DNA from: Lachnospiraceae bacterium
GTDB taxonomy: Bacteria > Bacillota > Clostridia > Lachnospirales > Lachnospiraceae
Length of the DNA: 13,384 nt
Reading direction: 5' to 3'
NCBI GenBank assembly: GCA_900766925.1
Contig: CAAFXG010000393.1
Location: 1-13,384 of the forward strand
The number at the start of each line of letters is the position of its first letter. Position 1 is the stretch's first letter. Below are positions 1 through 6,226 of this stretch, in pieces. Below the pieces are notes generated by a model that saw nothing but the letters and a program-made list of their open reading frames with translations, searched no databases and was not told the origin of the DNA. The translations under genes were made by a program, and so were the position numbers.

Positions 1-14
1 TGCTCTTCCGATCT
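1..14 (+). other. Illumina sequencing adapter remnant
   Basis: The first 14 bases (TGCTCTTCCGATCT) are identical to the 3' end of the standard Illumina TruSeq read-2 adapter. They are almost certainly library sequence left on the contig end, not genomic DNA. The AT-rich bases just after it, to about position 65, do not continue the aminotransferase reading frame that follows and should also be treated as doubtful. Confidence 0.93.
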
Positions 15-70
15 ATTGATATTATCGACAATAGTCGTTTCTTATTATTATTAACTTTAAATTAAGGGGT

Positions 71-516
71 ATGAAAGCTTTAGGTTACATTGGTGCATTT
101 TTGGGCTTCGCCAATTAGACCGGTATGACGGTATGTTGAAAAGAAGAGGGGAAATAGTGAGGAAGTATGATGAGATGTGTGATGAGTTGGGTGTTAAGCA
201 TCTCGTCCACAGTGGCGAGAACTTCCAAAGTTCTAACCATCTTTACCTCACCAGAGTACCGGGGATCTCTGACGAGCAGAGAAGAGAAATAATAGTGAAG
301 CTCGCAGAGCGCGGTGTGAACTGCAATGTCCATTACAAGCCTCTCCCGATGATGACTGCATACAAGGAGCTGGGATGGGATATTAAGGACTTTCCTAATG
401 CCTTTGATTACTACTGTAATCTAATAACCCTTCCTCTTCACACTAAACTTAGCGATGAAGATGTGGAGTATGTTTGTGAGAATTTTAGAGAGGTTGTTGG
501 GGAGTATTTGAAGTAA
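71..516 (+). pseudogene. DegT/DnrJ/EryC1/StrS-family PLP aminotransferase, broken 3' fragment
   Basis: This is the C-terminal third of a sugar aminotransferase of the DegT/DnrJ/EryC1/StrS family (normally about 370-400 residues), which transfers an amino group from glutamate to a nucleotide keto-sugar using pyridoxal phosphate. Recognisable parts are SSNHLYLTRVPG, the GVNCNVHYKPLPMM segment, and ITLPLHTKLSDEDVEYV near the C-terminus. The open frame from 133 has no plausible ribosome site at its ATG and runs back to 61. The family-like segment just upstream, KALGYIGAFLG, lies in another frame (71-105). It joins the main frame as GAFLG-LRQLDRYDGM if one base is missing near the GGG at 103-105. 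So the gene is truncated at its 5' side and carries an apparent one-base deletion. It could be a real pseudogene or low-quality contig-end sequence. In an intact locus it would supply an amino sugar to the downstream phosphoglycosyl transferase and acetyltransferase. Confidence 0.8.
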
Positions 517-520
517 GGAA

Positions 521-536
521 GTGTGGGAGACCACAC
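521..536 (+). other. 6-bp hairpin with GAGA tetraloop just after the aminotransferase stop
   Basis: GTGTGG (521-526) and CCACAC (531-536) are perfect inverted arms around the loop GAGA, which as RNA would be a stable GNRA-type tetraloop. It begins four bases after the stop codon at 514-516. There is no U-run after it, so a classical Rho-independent terminator is not shown. It could act as an mRNA 3'-end stabiliser or be incidental. Confidence 0.4.
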
Positions 537-645
537 CAATAGAAAAATAAGCACACCAGCCAAACCAACCCAACCATACCAATCCAACTACATAACCACA
601 CCAATTCATCCACACCAGCCCATCTCAACTCTAGCATCCACTCAA

Positions 646-665
646 AAACCTCTATTGAGAGGTTT
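646..665. other. 8-bp inverted repeat at the composition switch
   Basis: AAACCTCT (646-653) and AGAGGTTT (658-665) are perfect inverted arms around ATTG. On the + strand no T-run follows. On the - strand the stem runs into TTTTT, so it would be a weak terminator-like shape for - strand transcription, although no - strand gene is present here. Confidence 0.4.
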
Positions 666-738
666 GGAAGTATAGAGGGATGGAAGGATGAAGTGTGCGG
701 AAATGAGCGTGTAGAGGAAAAAAGAGTGTGGGAATGGT

Positions 739-1131
739 GTGTGGAAAAGTAAAGCGGAGAAAGGAGCGCCATTGGGGGAGAAGAAACGAAAAGTGATATT
801 ACCCCTGTATATCTTCTTTATCCTGCGGGTGACTCTTTTCTCGAGAGAAGTGGGAATGGTGAGAATAACCAAAGGGTTATTTTGGGAAATCCGGATGGGA
901 TTTTGGTGGGATATTGCTCTCAATATTCTGCTGTTCATACCATTTGGATTCCTGCTCAGGAGAAAGGGCTGGAAAGCCGTTCTGTTTGGGTTCCTGCTAT
1001 CTGCTTTTATTGAGCTCATCCAATAGATAGCGGTATTAGGGTACTGCGAAGCAGATGATGTGTTGAACAACACGATTGGTACTGCAGTGAGGTGCTTCAT
1101 GGCAACTCTATTAAGAACAAGAGGAAGTAAT
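739..1131 (+). pseudogene. VanZ-family membrane protein, interrupted by an amber codon
   Basis: VanZ-family proteins are small multi-pass membrane proteins, first known from teicoplanin resistance and common beside polysaccharide genes; their biochemical role is unsettled. Evidence is a hydrophobic segment at residues 20-30 (KVILPLYIFFILRV), the family-like NILLFIPFGFLL with LFGFLLSAFIELIQ, and, after the stop, LGYCEADDVLNNTIGT, which matches the conserved DDVLxNTxG motif. A TAG at 1024-1026 splits the two halves in the same frame, exactly after ELIQ, where the family usually has an aromatic residue; one base change from TAC or TAT explains it. The start is uncertain: GTG at 739 is one choice, the frame opens at 715, and no good ribosome site is visible. 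With no stop after 1026, the frame runs on into the phosphoglycosyl transferase gene. Likely a pseudogene or an error-bearing region. Confidence 0.8.
1120..1127 (+). promoter_or_regulatory. Ribosome binding site that fixes the phosphoglycosyl transferase start
   Basis: AGAGGAAG sits a few bases before ATG 1132. It selects this ATG over the in-frame TTG near 1060, whose extra N-terminal residues belong to the VanZ C-terminus. Confidence 0.7.
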
Positions 1132-1722
1132 ATGTATAGAAAAGTAATAAAAAATGTTTTTGATTTCTTAATAGGACTATGTGGATTTCCATTCTTTTTG
1201 ATTGCGTTGATTATATTTGGTCCAATTATTTATTTCACAGATAAAGGCCCAATTTTCTACAATGCTAATCGAATCGGAAAAGACGGGAAGCTGTTCAAAA
1301 TGTACAAGTTCCGTTCTATGTATGTGAACGCACCAGACATTCGTTTGGCTGATGGTTCTACATATAACGGAGAGGACGATCCTCGTGTTACCAAGATTGG
1401 TAAGTTTATGCGTGCTACAAGCATCGATGAATTACCACAGCTCTTGAATCTCCTGAATGGAACGATGAGTCTGATTGGTCCTAGGCCGAATTTACCTACA
1501 GCACCTTTTAATGAATTAAGCGAGTTAGAGCAAAAACGTCTTGCAGTTAAACCAGGTCTTACTGGTTATAATCAAGCCTTTTATAGAAATTCAGTTAGCG
1601 CAGAAGAAAAGTATAAAAACGATGTGTTTTATATCGAAAATCTTTCTTTTGGCATGGACGTTAAGGTGTTCTTTAAAACCATCGTTTCTGTATTAAAACG
1701 AGAAAACATTAATATATCGTAA
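1132..1722 (+). CDS. PglC-type sugar transferase (polyprenyl-phosphate phosphoglycosyl transferase)
   Basis: This 196-residue enzyme would start repeat-unit synthesis by moving a sugar-1-phosphate from a UDP-sugar onto undecaprenyl phosphate at the inner face of the membrane. It belongs to the bacterial sugar transferase family (WcaJ/WbaP catalytic domain, PglC). It has one hydrophobic re-entrant segment at residues 10-35, then the hallmark KFRSM at 59-63, DPRVTKIGKFMR at 83-94, the catalytic Asp-Glu pair in SIDELPQ (D99, E100), SLIGPRP up to 119, and PGLTGY at 131-136. The length fits the minimal monotopic class, without the extra N-terminal domains of WbaP. The true start is ATG 1132, preceded by AGAGGAAG; the frame is open further upstream only because it runs into the broken VanZ frame. 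Next to an aminotransferase remnant and a GNAT gene, a diamino- or amino-sugar substrate is plausible but inferred. Confidence 0.93.
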   Translation: MYRKVIKNVFDFLIGLCGFPFFLIALIIFGPIIYFTDKGPIFYNANRIGKDGKLFKMYKFRSMYVNAPDIRLADGSTYNGEDDPRVTKIGKFMRATSIDELPQLLNLLNGTMSLIGPRPNLPTAPFNELSELEQKRLAVKPGLTGYNQAFYRNSVSAEEKYKNDVFYIENLSFGMDVKVFFKTIVSVLKRENINIS

Positions 1723-1732
1723 GTGGAGTACT

Positions 1733-2245
1733 ATGGGGAATATACAATTACGAAGGCTGCTTCCAGCTGATAAGAACCTGATTTATAAATGGATATCCGA
1801 CCCAGAATTGAGGAAAATGACTGGTACTAGAGGGGAACCCAATCCTACAAGTCACGATTTATGGTTCACAAAGAAGTTGGAAGACGCGAACAATGTACTA
1901 CTTATTATTGAAAGTGAGAAAATGCCTGTAGGGATAATTGGAACCAATAATATTGACAGTGTAAATAGAAACGCAGAAATGTATCTTTATATTGGTGAAA
2001 AGCAGGAAAAAGGAAAAGGTATCGCCACAGATGCGGTTAGACAATTTGTTTCATATTTAAAAGATGTGTATCAACTTCACAAAGTAAATGCGAGGATATT
2101 TTCTTTTAATGCACCCTCTATTGGCTTGTTTGAGAAATGTGGTTTTAGATTAGAAGGCAGGTTAAAAGAGCAGATTTATTTAGCTGAAGCAGATACATAT
2201 TTCGATTTGCTCTGGTATAGCTATTATTTTGAGGGAATTGTATGA
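1733..2245 (+). CDS. GNAT N-acetyltransferase (RimJ/RimL-like)
   Basis: A 170-residue GNAT-fold acetyltransferase of the Acetyltransf_3 (RimJ/RimL-like) type. The acetyl-CoA pyrophosphate-binding loop is QEKGKGIATDA at residues 91-101, and the C-terminal NAPSIGLFEKCGF (126-138) is the usual helix-turn of this subfamily. Members in glycan clusters (PseH-like) N-acetylate amino groups of nucleotide sugars. That role fits here between a phosphoglycosyl transferase and the aminotransferase remnant, but the substrate is inferred. The start at ATG 1733 has GGAG at 1725-1728 and lies ten bases after the previous stop. Its TGA overlaps the ATG of the next gene (ATGA at 2242-2245), a sign of translational coupling. 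Confidence 0.88.
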   Translation: MGNIQLRRLLPADKNLIYKWISDPELRKMTGTRGEPNPTSHDLWFTKKLEDANNVLLIIESEKMPVGIIGTNNIDSVNRNAEMYLYIGEKQEKGKGIATDAVRQFVSYLKDVYQLHKVNARIFSFNAPSIGLFEKCGFRLEGRLKEQIYLAEADTYFDLLWYSYYFEGIV

Positions 2246-3441
2246 AAAAGATTATGATTCTGGGAGCAAGCATTCTGCAGCTTCCGGCTATAGAAAAAGC
2301 TAAAGAAATGGGTCTCGATGTGATTGCTGTGGACATGAATCCAGAAGCAGTTGGTTTTGGCGTTGAGGGTGTGATTAAAGAGGTAATAAGCACCATAGAC
2401 ACACCCGCCATTGTGGAAGCGGCTAAGAAGCATCAGATTGATGGAATTATGACTCTTGCTACTGACATGCCGATGAGATCTGTTGCTGCAGTTGCCAAAG
2501 AGATGGGACTTGTCGGAATTGATGCTGATACTGCACTCAAGGCAACAAACAAGGCTGAGATGAGAAAAGCACTCCAGGCAGGAGGAGTTCCAATCCCTAA
2601 GTTCTATAAGGTGGCTAATGAAGAGGAATACATAGAAGCGGTTAAGAACTTCACTGTCCCCTTCATTGTTAAACCTGCTGATAGCTCTGGCAGTCGTGGA
2701 ATCTTCGAAGTCCAGGATATCAATGACCAGAGAACAATTAAAGAAGCTTATGAATACTGCAGACCATTCTCCAGAGTGGGCGATGTGGTAGTTGAAGAAT
2801 ATATGAGTGGCCCGGAGGTCAGTGTTGAAACCCTCTCTAACAATGGAGAGTGCCATGTAATACAGATTACGGACAAGCTCACCACCGGAGCACCACACTA
2901 TGTGGAAATGGGGCATTCACAGCCTACAAGGCATAGTAGAGAGATTGCGGAGAAGATAAAAGCAGTAGCTATAGCTGCTAATAAGGCGATTGGAATCAAG
3001 AATGGACCTTCTCACACAGAAATAATTGTTACTTCTGAAGGCCCGAAGATTGTTGAGCTGGGTGCACGTCTTGGTGGCGACTGCATCACAACCCATCTTG
3101 TTCCGCTCTCAACCGGCGTAAACATGGTGGAATGCTGCATCAAGATTGCTCTTGGTGAGAAAACAGATATTGAGCCGAAGTGGAATAAAGGATCTGCTAT
3201 CCGTTATTTCGAGCAGCATGCAGGTGTTGTTAAGAGCATCGATGGCACAGAAGAAGCAGAGAAGATTCCTGGTGTAAAGCAGATCAGCATTGTCCACGGT
3301 GTTGGAGAAGAAGTAACTGAGATTGATAGCAGCGGTGCAAGAATGGGATTTGTTATCGCCCAGGATGAGAACGCTGAGAAAGCTATAGCAGACTGCTATG
3401 AGGCTTTGAGGTTAATCAAGACGGGGATAGAAAGATTATGA
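2242..3441 (+). CDS. ATP-grasp domain protein (carbamoyl-phosphate synthase/PurK-like ligase)
   Basis: A 399-residue ATP-grasp enzyme. This superfamily joins a carboxylate to an amine or similar nucleophile through an acyl-phosphate, using ATP and Mg2+. The N-terminal pre-ATP-grasp domain begins with IMILGAS and a Rossmann-like strand-helix ending VIAVD (residue 31). The ATP-binding lysine and loop are in FIVKPADSSGSRGI (141-154), the adenine-side strand is VVVEEYMSGPEVSVE (182-196), and metal-binding residues are likely E260 (HTEIIV) and E272 in KIVELGARLGGD. The rest is a C-terminal lid-like region. The substrate cannot be read from sequence. In this operon it may attach an amino acid or other acid to a sugar, or make a nucleotide-sugar precursor. 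It overlaps both neighbours by four bases. It is clearly richer in G+C than most genes around it. Confidence 0.88.
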   Translation: MKKIMILGASILQLPAIEKAKEMGLDVIAVDMNPEAVGFGVEGVIKEVISTIDTPAIVEAAKKHQIDGIMTLATDMPMRSVAAVAKEMGLVGIDADTALKATNKAEMRKALQAGGVPIPKFYKVANEEEYIEAVKNFTVPFIVKPADSSGSRGIFEVQDINDQRTIKEAYEYCRPFSRVGDVVVEEYMSGPEVSVETLSNNGECHVIQITDKLTTGAPHYVEMGHSQPTRHSREIAEKIKAVAIAANKAIGIKNGPSHTEIIVTSEGPKIVELGARLGGDCITTHLVPLSTGVNMVECCIKIALGEKTDIEPKWNKGSAIRYFEQHAGVVKSIDGTEEAEKIPGVKQISIVHGVGEEVTEIDSSGARMGFVIAQDENAEKAIADCYEALRLIKTGIERL

Positions 3442-4655
3442 AAGTCTTAGCATATAGTGCATATTATGAACCTGAAGTAGCTGCGAGTTTGTATCTATCC
3501 ACAAATCTTTATGAAGATTTTGCTGCGGCTGGTATGAATGTAAGATTGTATGTTCCTCTACCAACACGTGGAGTGACAAATGAAGTTCGTAATAGTTATC
3601 GAGGAAAAATTGAAAAAAAGATTGATAACCGTCTCGAAATAATTCGCCTTAACATTCCAAGAGAAGGCAAAAACACCATTAAAAGAGCTATTCGATATTT
3701 GTGGATGAACTTAGTTTTCATTCGAAATGCGACAAAATTCGATGCAGATGCTATTTTTGTTCAGTCAACTCCTCCAACACAAGGGGCAATGGCGGCAATT
3801 ATCAAAAAGATAAAAAAAATACCATTTATCTACAATCTTCAGGATGTATTTCCAGATTCGCTTGTGGGGGCTGGAATGACTACCGAGAATTCACTTATTT
3901 ATAGAATAGGTAGAAGAATTGAGGATTATACATATAGAAATGCAGATCGTATCATAGTGATATCGAATGATATAAAGGAAAATATTATAAAAAAAGGTGT
4001 TCCAGCTGAAAAAATCATGGTTATTCCCAATTGGGTTGATTCAAAAATGGTACACCCCATTCCTAAGAAGGACAATCATTTGTACGAGAAATATGGTATT
4101 TCTAAAAATAAGTTTACTGTTGTGTATGCCGGAAATCTTGGATTGGCGCAAAATATTGATGTGATAATTAAAACCGCAGATTTGCTTAAAGGAAATACGA
4201 ATATACAATTTGTGGTTTTCGGGAAAGGAGCACAGGAAAATGAATATAAAGCAATGGCAAAAAGTCTAGATAATATGTTTTTCTTCCCCATACAGCCATA
4301 TAGTGACGTCTCTTATGTATACAGTTTAGGAGATGTATCGATTGTTTCCTGCAAAAAAGGCTTTGGAGGAAGTGCTATGCCAAGCAAAACATGGAGTATT
4401 ATGGCCACAGGCACTCCTGTTTTGGCAAGCTTTGACAGTGGAACGGAATTAGAAAGTATTATTAATGCTGAAAAAGTTGGATTGTTTAGTGAATCAGATG
4501 ATTATTTAAGCTTGGCGGAAAATATATTGAAAATATACGAAGATGAAGATTTAAAATATCAGCTTGGAAAGAATGCCCGTACATATGTTGAATGCAACTT
4601 AAACAGAAAAGTGTGTACACAAAAATATATTAATACGATAGTGGAGACAATATAA
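3438..4655 (+). CDS. Glycosyltransferase family 4, WbuB-like
   Basis: A 405-residue cytoplasmic, membrane-associated glycosyltransferase with the GT-B fold, GT4 family. The acceptor-side N-terminal domain has QSTPPTQ (109-115) and the LQDVFPDS segment (134-141), typical of WbuB-like transferases that act on N-acetylated deoxy-sugars (L-FucNAc in E. coli O26). The linker is VIPNWVD (195-201), and the donor-binding domain has YAGNLGLAQNID (230-241) and MPSKTWSIMATGTPVLA (314-330), which replaces the classical EX7E region. It would add one sugar to the undecaprenyl-linked intermediate; the exact sugar is not predictable. Its ATG overlaps the previous TGA (ATGA), and its TAA touches the next ATG directly. 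Confidence 0.9.
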   Translation: MKVLAYSAYYEPEVAASLYLSTNLYEDFAAAGMNVRLYVPLPTRGVTNEVRNSYRGKIEKKIDNRLEIIRLNIPREGKNTIKRAIRYLWMNLVFIRNATKFDADAIFVQSTPPTQGAMAAIIKKIKKIPFIYNLQDVFPDSLVGAGMTTENSLIYRIGRRIEDYTYRNADRIIVISNDIKENIIKKGVPAEKIMVIPNWVDSKMVHPIPKKDNHLYEKYGISKNKFTVVYAGNLGLAQNIDVIIKTADLLKGNTNIQFVVFGKGAQENEYKAMAKSLDNMFFFPIQPYSDVSYVYSLGDVSIVSCKKGFGGSAMPSKTWSIMATGTPVLASFDSGTELESIINAEKVGLFSESDDYLSLAENILKIYEDEDLKYQLGKNARTYVECNLNRKVCTQKYINTIVETI

Positions 4656-5528
4656 ATGCCGGAAGTAAGTGTAATAATACCTTTTTACAAAGGAGAAACT
4701 TGGCTGAAGGAAGCTGTAGATAGTGTATTATCTCAGACTTTTAAAGATTATGAAATAATAGTTGTAAATGACGGCTCTCCTGAAAATATAACAAATTTTA
4801 TAGCACAATATTCTAATAGAATCATATATATTGAAAAAGAGAATGGCGGACCTTCAACAGCACGTAATGCAGGAATAGTAGCTGCGACTGGAAAATATAT
4901 TGCGTTTTTAGATTCTGACGATCGATGGCTACCTAACAAACTCGAGATACAAACAAAATATATGAATGAGTATGATGCCATGTGGTCATATTGCGGTTAT
5001 AGAACCTTTGGAATCGGTGAAAGCGTTGAATATAGGATGACTAACTCGGACATCCCTATTATTCATCGTTATTTTACACCATATATCGCTACCCCATGCG
5101 TAATGATTGAACGGAAATATCTAGTTGATCATCCTAGTGTAAGGTTTAATCCGAATTTGAGATTCGGCCAGGATTCTTACTTTTGGCTTATGATTAATGC
5201 CGATAATTCTATATTAGCAATTCCTGAAATACTCACGGAAGTTCGAATCAGGGGTGGAAATGCATCTAAACGCGCAAGAGTTCAGCTTCAAGCAAGAAGC
5301 AATGTGTGGAAATGCAGAAAAGATAACAAAGAGCAATTAATAGATAAATATCAGATAAGCTTAATATATAGGCTAGCTTCAGAATTATGCGTAGTAGGGG
5401 AAAAGCTAATATCAAAATTTGATAATAAATTTACTACCGAGATAGTGGAGAAGCTGTCGAAAGTTGTATTTGCATTACCCTGGCTGTTATTTAAAATTGA
5501 TAGAAAGATAAAGAATAATGATGTTTAG
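4656..5528 (+). CDS. Glycosyltransferase family 2
   Basis: A 290-residue GT-A-fold inverting glycosyltransferase. The family markers are in order: VSVIIPFYKGE (4-14), IVVNDGS (35-41, nucleotide contact), GGPSTARNAG (64-73) and the metal-binding DXD as LDSDD (85-89). The FGQDSYFWL segment (170-178) is the position of the catalytic base motif, usually ED. Residues 185-290 form a less conserved C-terminal part with a short hydrophobic stretch near residue 270. It would transfer one sugar of the repeat unit. The ATG immediately follows the previous TAA; GGAG at 4643-4646 is the likely ribosome site. The 3' end overlaps the next gene by 11 bases. Confidence 0.92.
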   Translation: MPEVSVIIPFYKGETWLKEAVDSVLSQTFKDYEIIVVNDGSPENITNFIAQYSNRIIYIEKENGGPSTARNAGIVAATGKYIAFLDSDDRWLPNKLEIQTKYMNEYDAMWSYCGYRTFGIGESVEYRMTNSDIPIIHRYFTPYIATPCVMIERKYLVDHPSVRFNPNLRFGQDSYFWLMINADNSILAIPEILTEVRIRGGNASKRARVQLQARSNVWKCRKDNKEQLIDKYQISLIYRLASELCVVGEKLISKFDNKFTTEIVEKLSKVVFALPWLLFKIDRKIKNNDV

Positions 5529-6210
5529 AAAATTATACTCTTTAAAACAGAAAATTTATGAATACGGAAGAAGTATGATTAGGGATGGAGTTCCTGTATT
5601 TATGGTTCACCATGTTACCAGCTTATCAATTGAGGAGAGGAATAACCTGTCAATTGGAAATTCCGAGTTTAGGACTTTTATTGAAGAGCTATCTGATGAA
5701 GGATATCAGTTTATCAGACCTGATCAACTCGAAGAAAGCTTTGGCAAGAAAACATGTATGATTACGTTTGATGATATTTTTAAGGACGCGTTTGATAATG
5801 GAATATCTTATCTAGAGGATAACAACATTCCATATCTTTGCTTTATTTCGCCGGGATATTTAGGGAAAGAAAAGTACATTGATGAGGTCGACTTAAATTG
5901 TCTTCTACATAGTAGTTTCTGCACAATAGGTGCGCATGGCTTAAATCACAGACTTTTTCGACAACTTTCGGAAAACGAAAAGAAAAAAGAAATATCAAAT
6001 AAAGAACACGAATTGTTGTTGGGGTGCAAAATTAAAGATTTTGCTTTTCCATATGGCTCATTTTACGCATGTGACAGTTTTTCAGTCAAGACAGCAAAAC
6101 AAGAGTTTTCTCGTGTATATTCAACCCTCAATTCGCAATCGATAAAAGGAGATTTGGGAGGCATGATTCCGAGGATAAACTTAAATTCAGAATTTGTATC
6201 ACGGAAATAA
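5518..6210 (+). CDS. Polysaccharide deacetylase (NodB/CE4 domain)
   Basis: A 230-residue carbohydrate esterase family 4 (NodB homology) protein that would remove an N- or O-acetyl group from a glycan using a metal ion. Seen motifs: VHHV at 30-33, the MT1 motif as TFDDIF (83-88, D85 and D86), the metal-binding histidines in GAHGLNH (H140 and H144), and FAFPYGSF (175-182). No signal peptide or membrane segment is visible at the N-terminus, so it probably acts in the cytoplasm on a lipid-linked or nucleotide-linked sugar rather than on finished cell wall; this location is inferred. Two tandem ATG codons (5518 and 5521) are possible starts. It overlaps the preceding gene by 11 bases. The short C-terminus after the PRINLN segment is near the minimal size for this fold. 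Confidence 0.88.
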   Translation: MMFRKLYSLKQKIYEYGRSMIRDGVPVFMVHHVTSLSIEERNNLSIGNSEFRTFIEELSDEGYQFIRPDQLEESFGKKTCMITFDDIFKDAFDNGISYLEDNNIPYLCFISPGYLGKEKYIDEVDLNCLLHSSFCTIGAHGLNHRLFRQLSENEKKKEISNKEHELLLGCKIKDFAFPYGSFYACDSFSVKTAKQEFSRVYSTLNSQSIKGDLGGMIPRINLNSEFVSRK

Positions 6211-6226
6211 ATTGGATGGTAATGGT

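Larger units (their letters stand above)
517..738. other. Gene-free stretch with strand-asymmetric composition and two short hairpins
   Basis: No gene can be supported between the aminotransferase stop and the VanZ-like reading frame. The left part, about 530-656, is very poor in G on the + strand and repeats the motif CACACCA at 532, 552, 597 and 611. The right part, about 657-790, is very poor in C and purine-rich. The switch falls on a perfect 8-bp hairpin at 646-665. The + strand frame shared with the aminotransferase and VanZ is open over 517-672 and 676-711, with TAG codons at 673-675 and 712-714. It has no convincing start, and its predicted peptide is Pro/Thr/Gln-rich low-complexity sequence. 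No promoter is clear. Confidence 0.6.

Noticed and set aside
646..665. Rho-independent terminator for the + strand
   Set aside because: The stem is only 8 bp and no T-run follows on the + strand; a T-run exists only on the - strand, where no gene is seen.
673..1026. Three TAG codons in the frame that links aminotransferase, VanZ and sugar transferase, suggesting amber recoding
   Set aside because: TAG is used as a normal stop by at least three intact genes here (ends at 5528, 8490 and 13284). No recoding element is visible, and the region is near an adapter-bearing contig edge.
485..1100. Two overlapping - strand open frames across the spacer and the VanZ region
   Set aside because: The + strand VanZ motifs explain the right part, and the left part is an open frame caused by the low-complexity composition. 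Neither - strand product shows a recognisable motif or a ribosome site.
6194..6226. TTG start for the polymerase overlapping the deacetylase
   Set aside because: ATG 6227 with GGATGG upstream gives a normal hydrophobic N-terminus; the TTG has no ribosome site.
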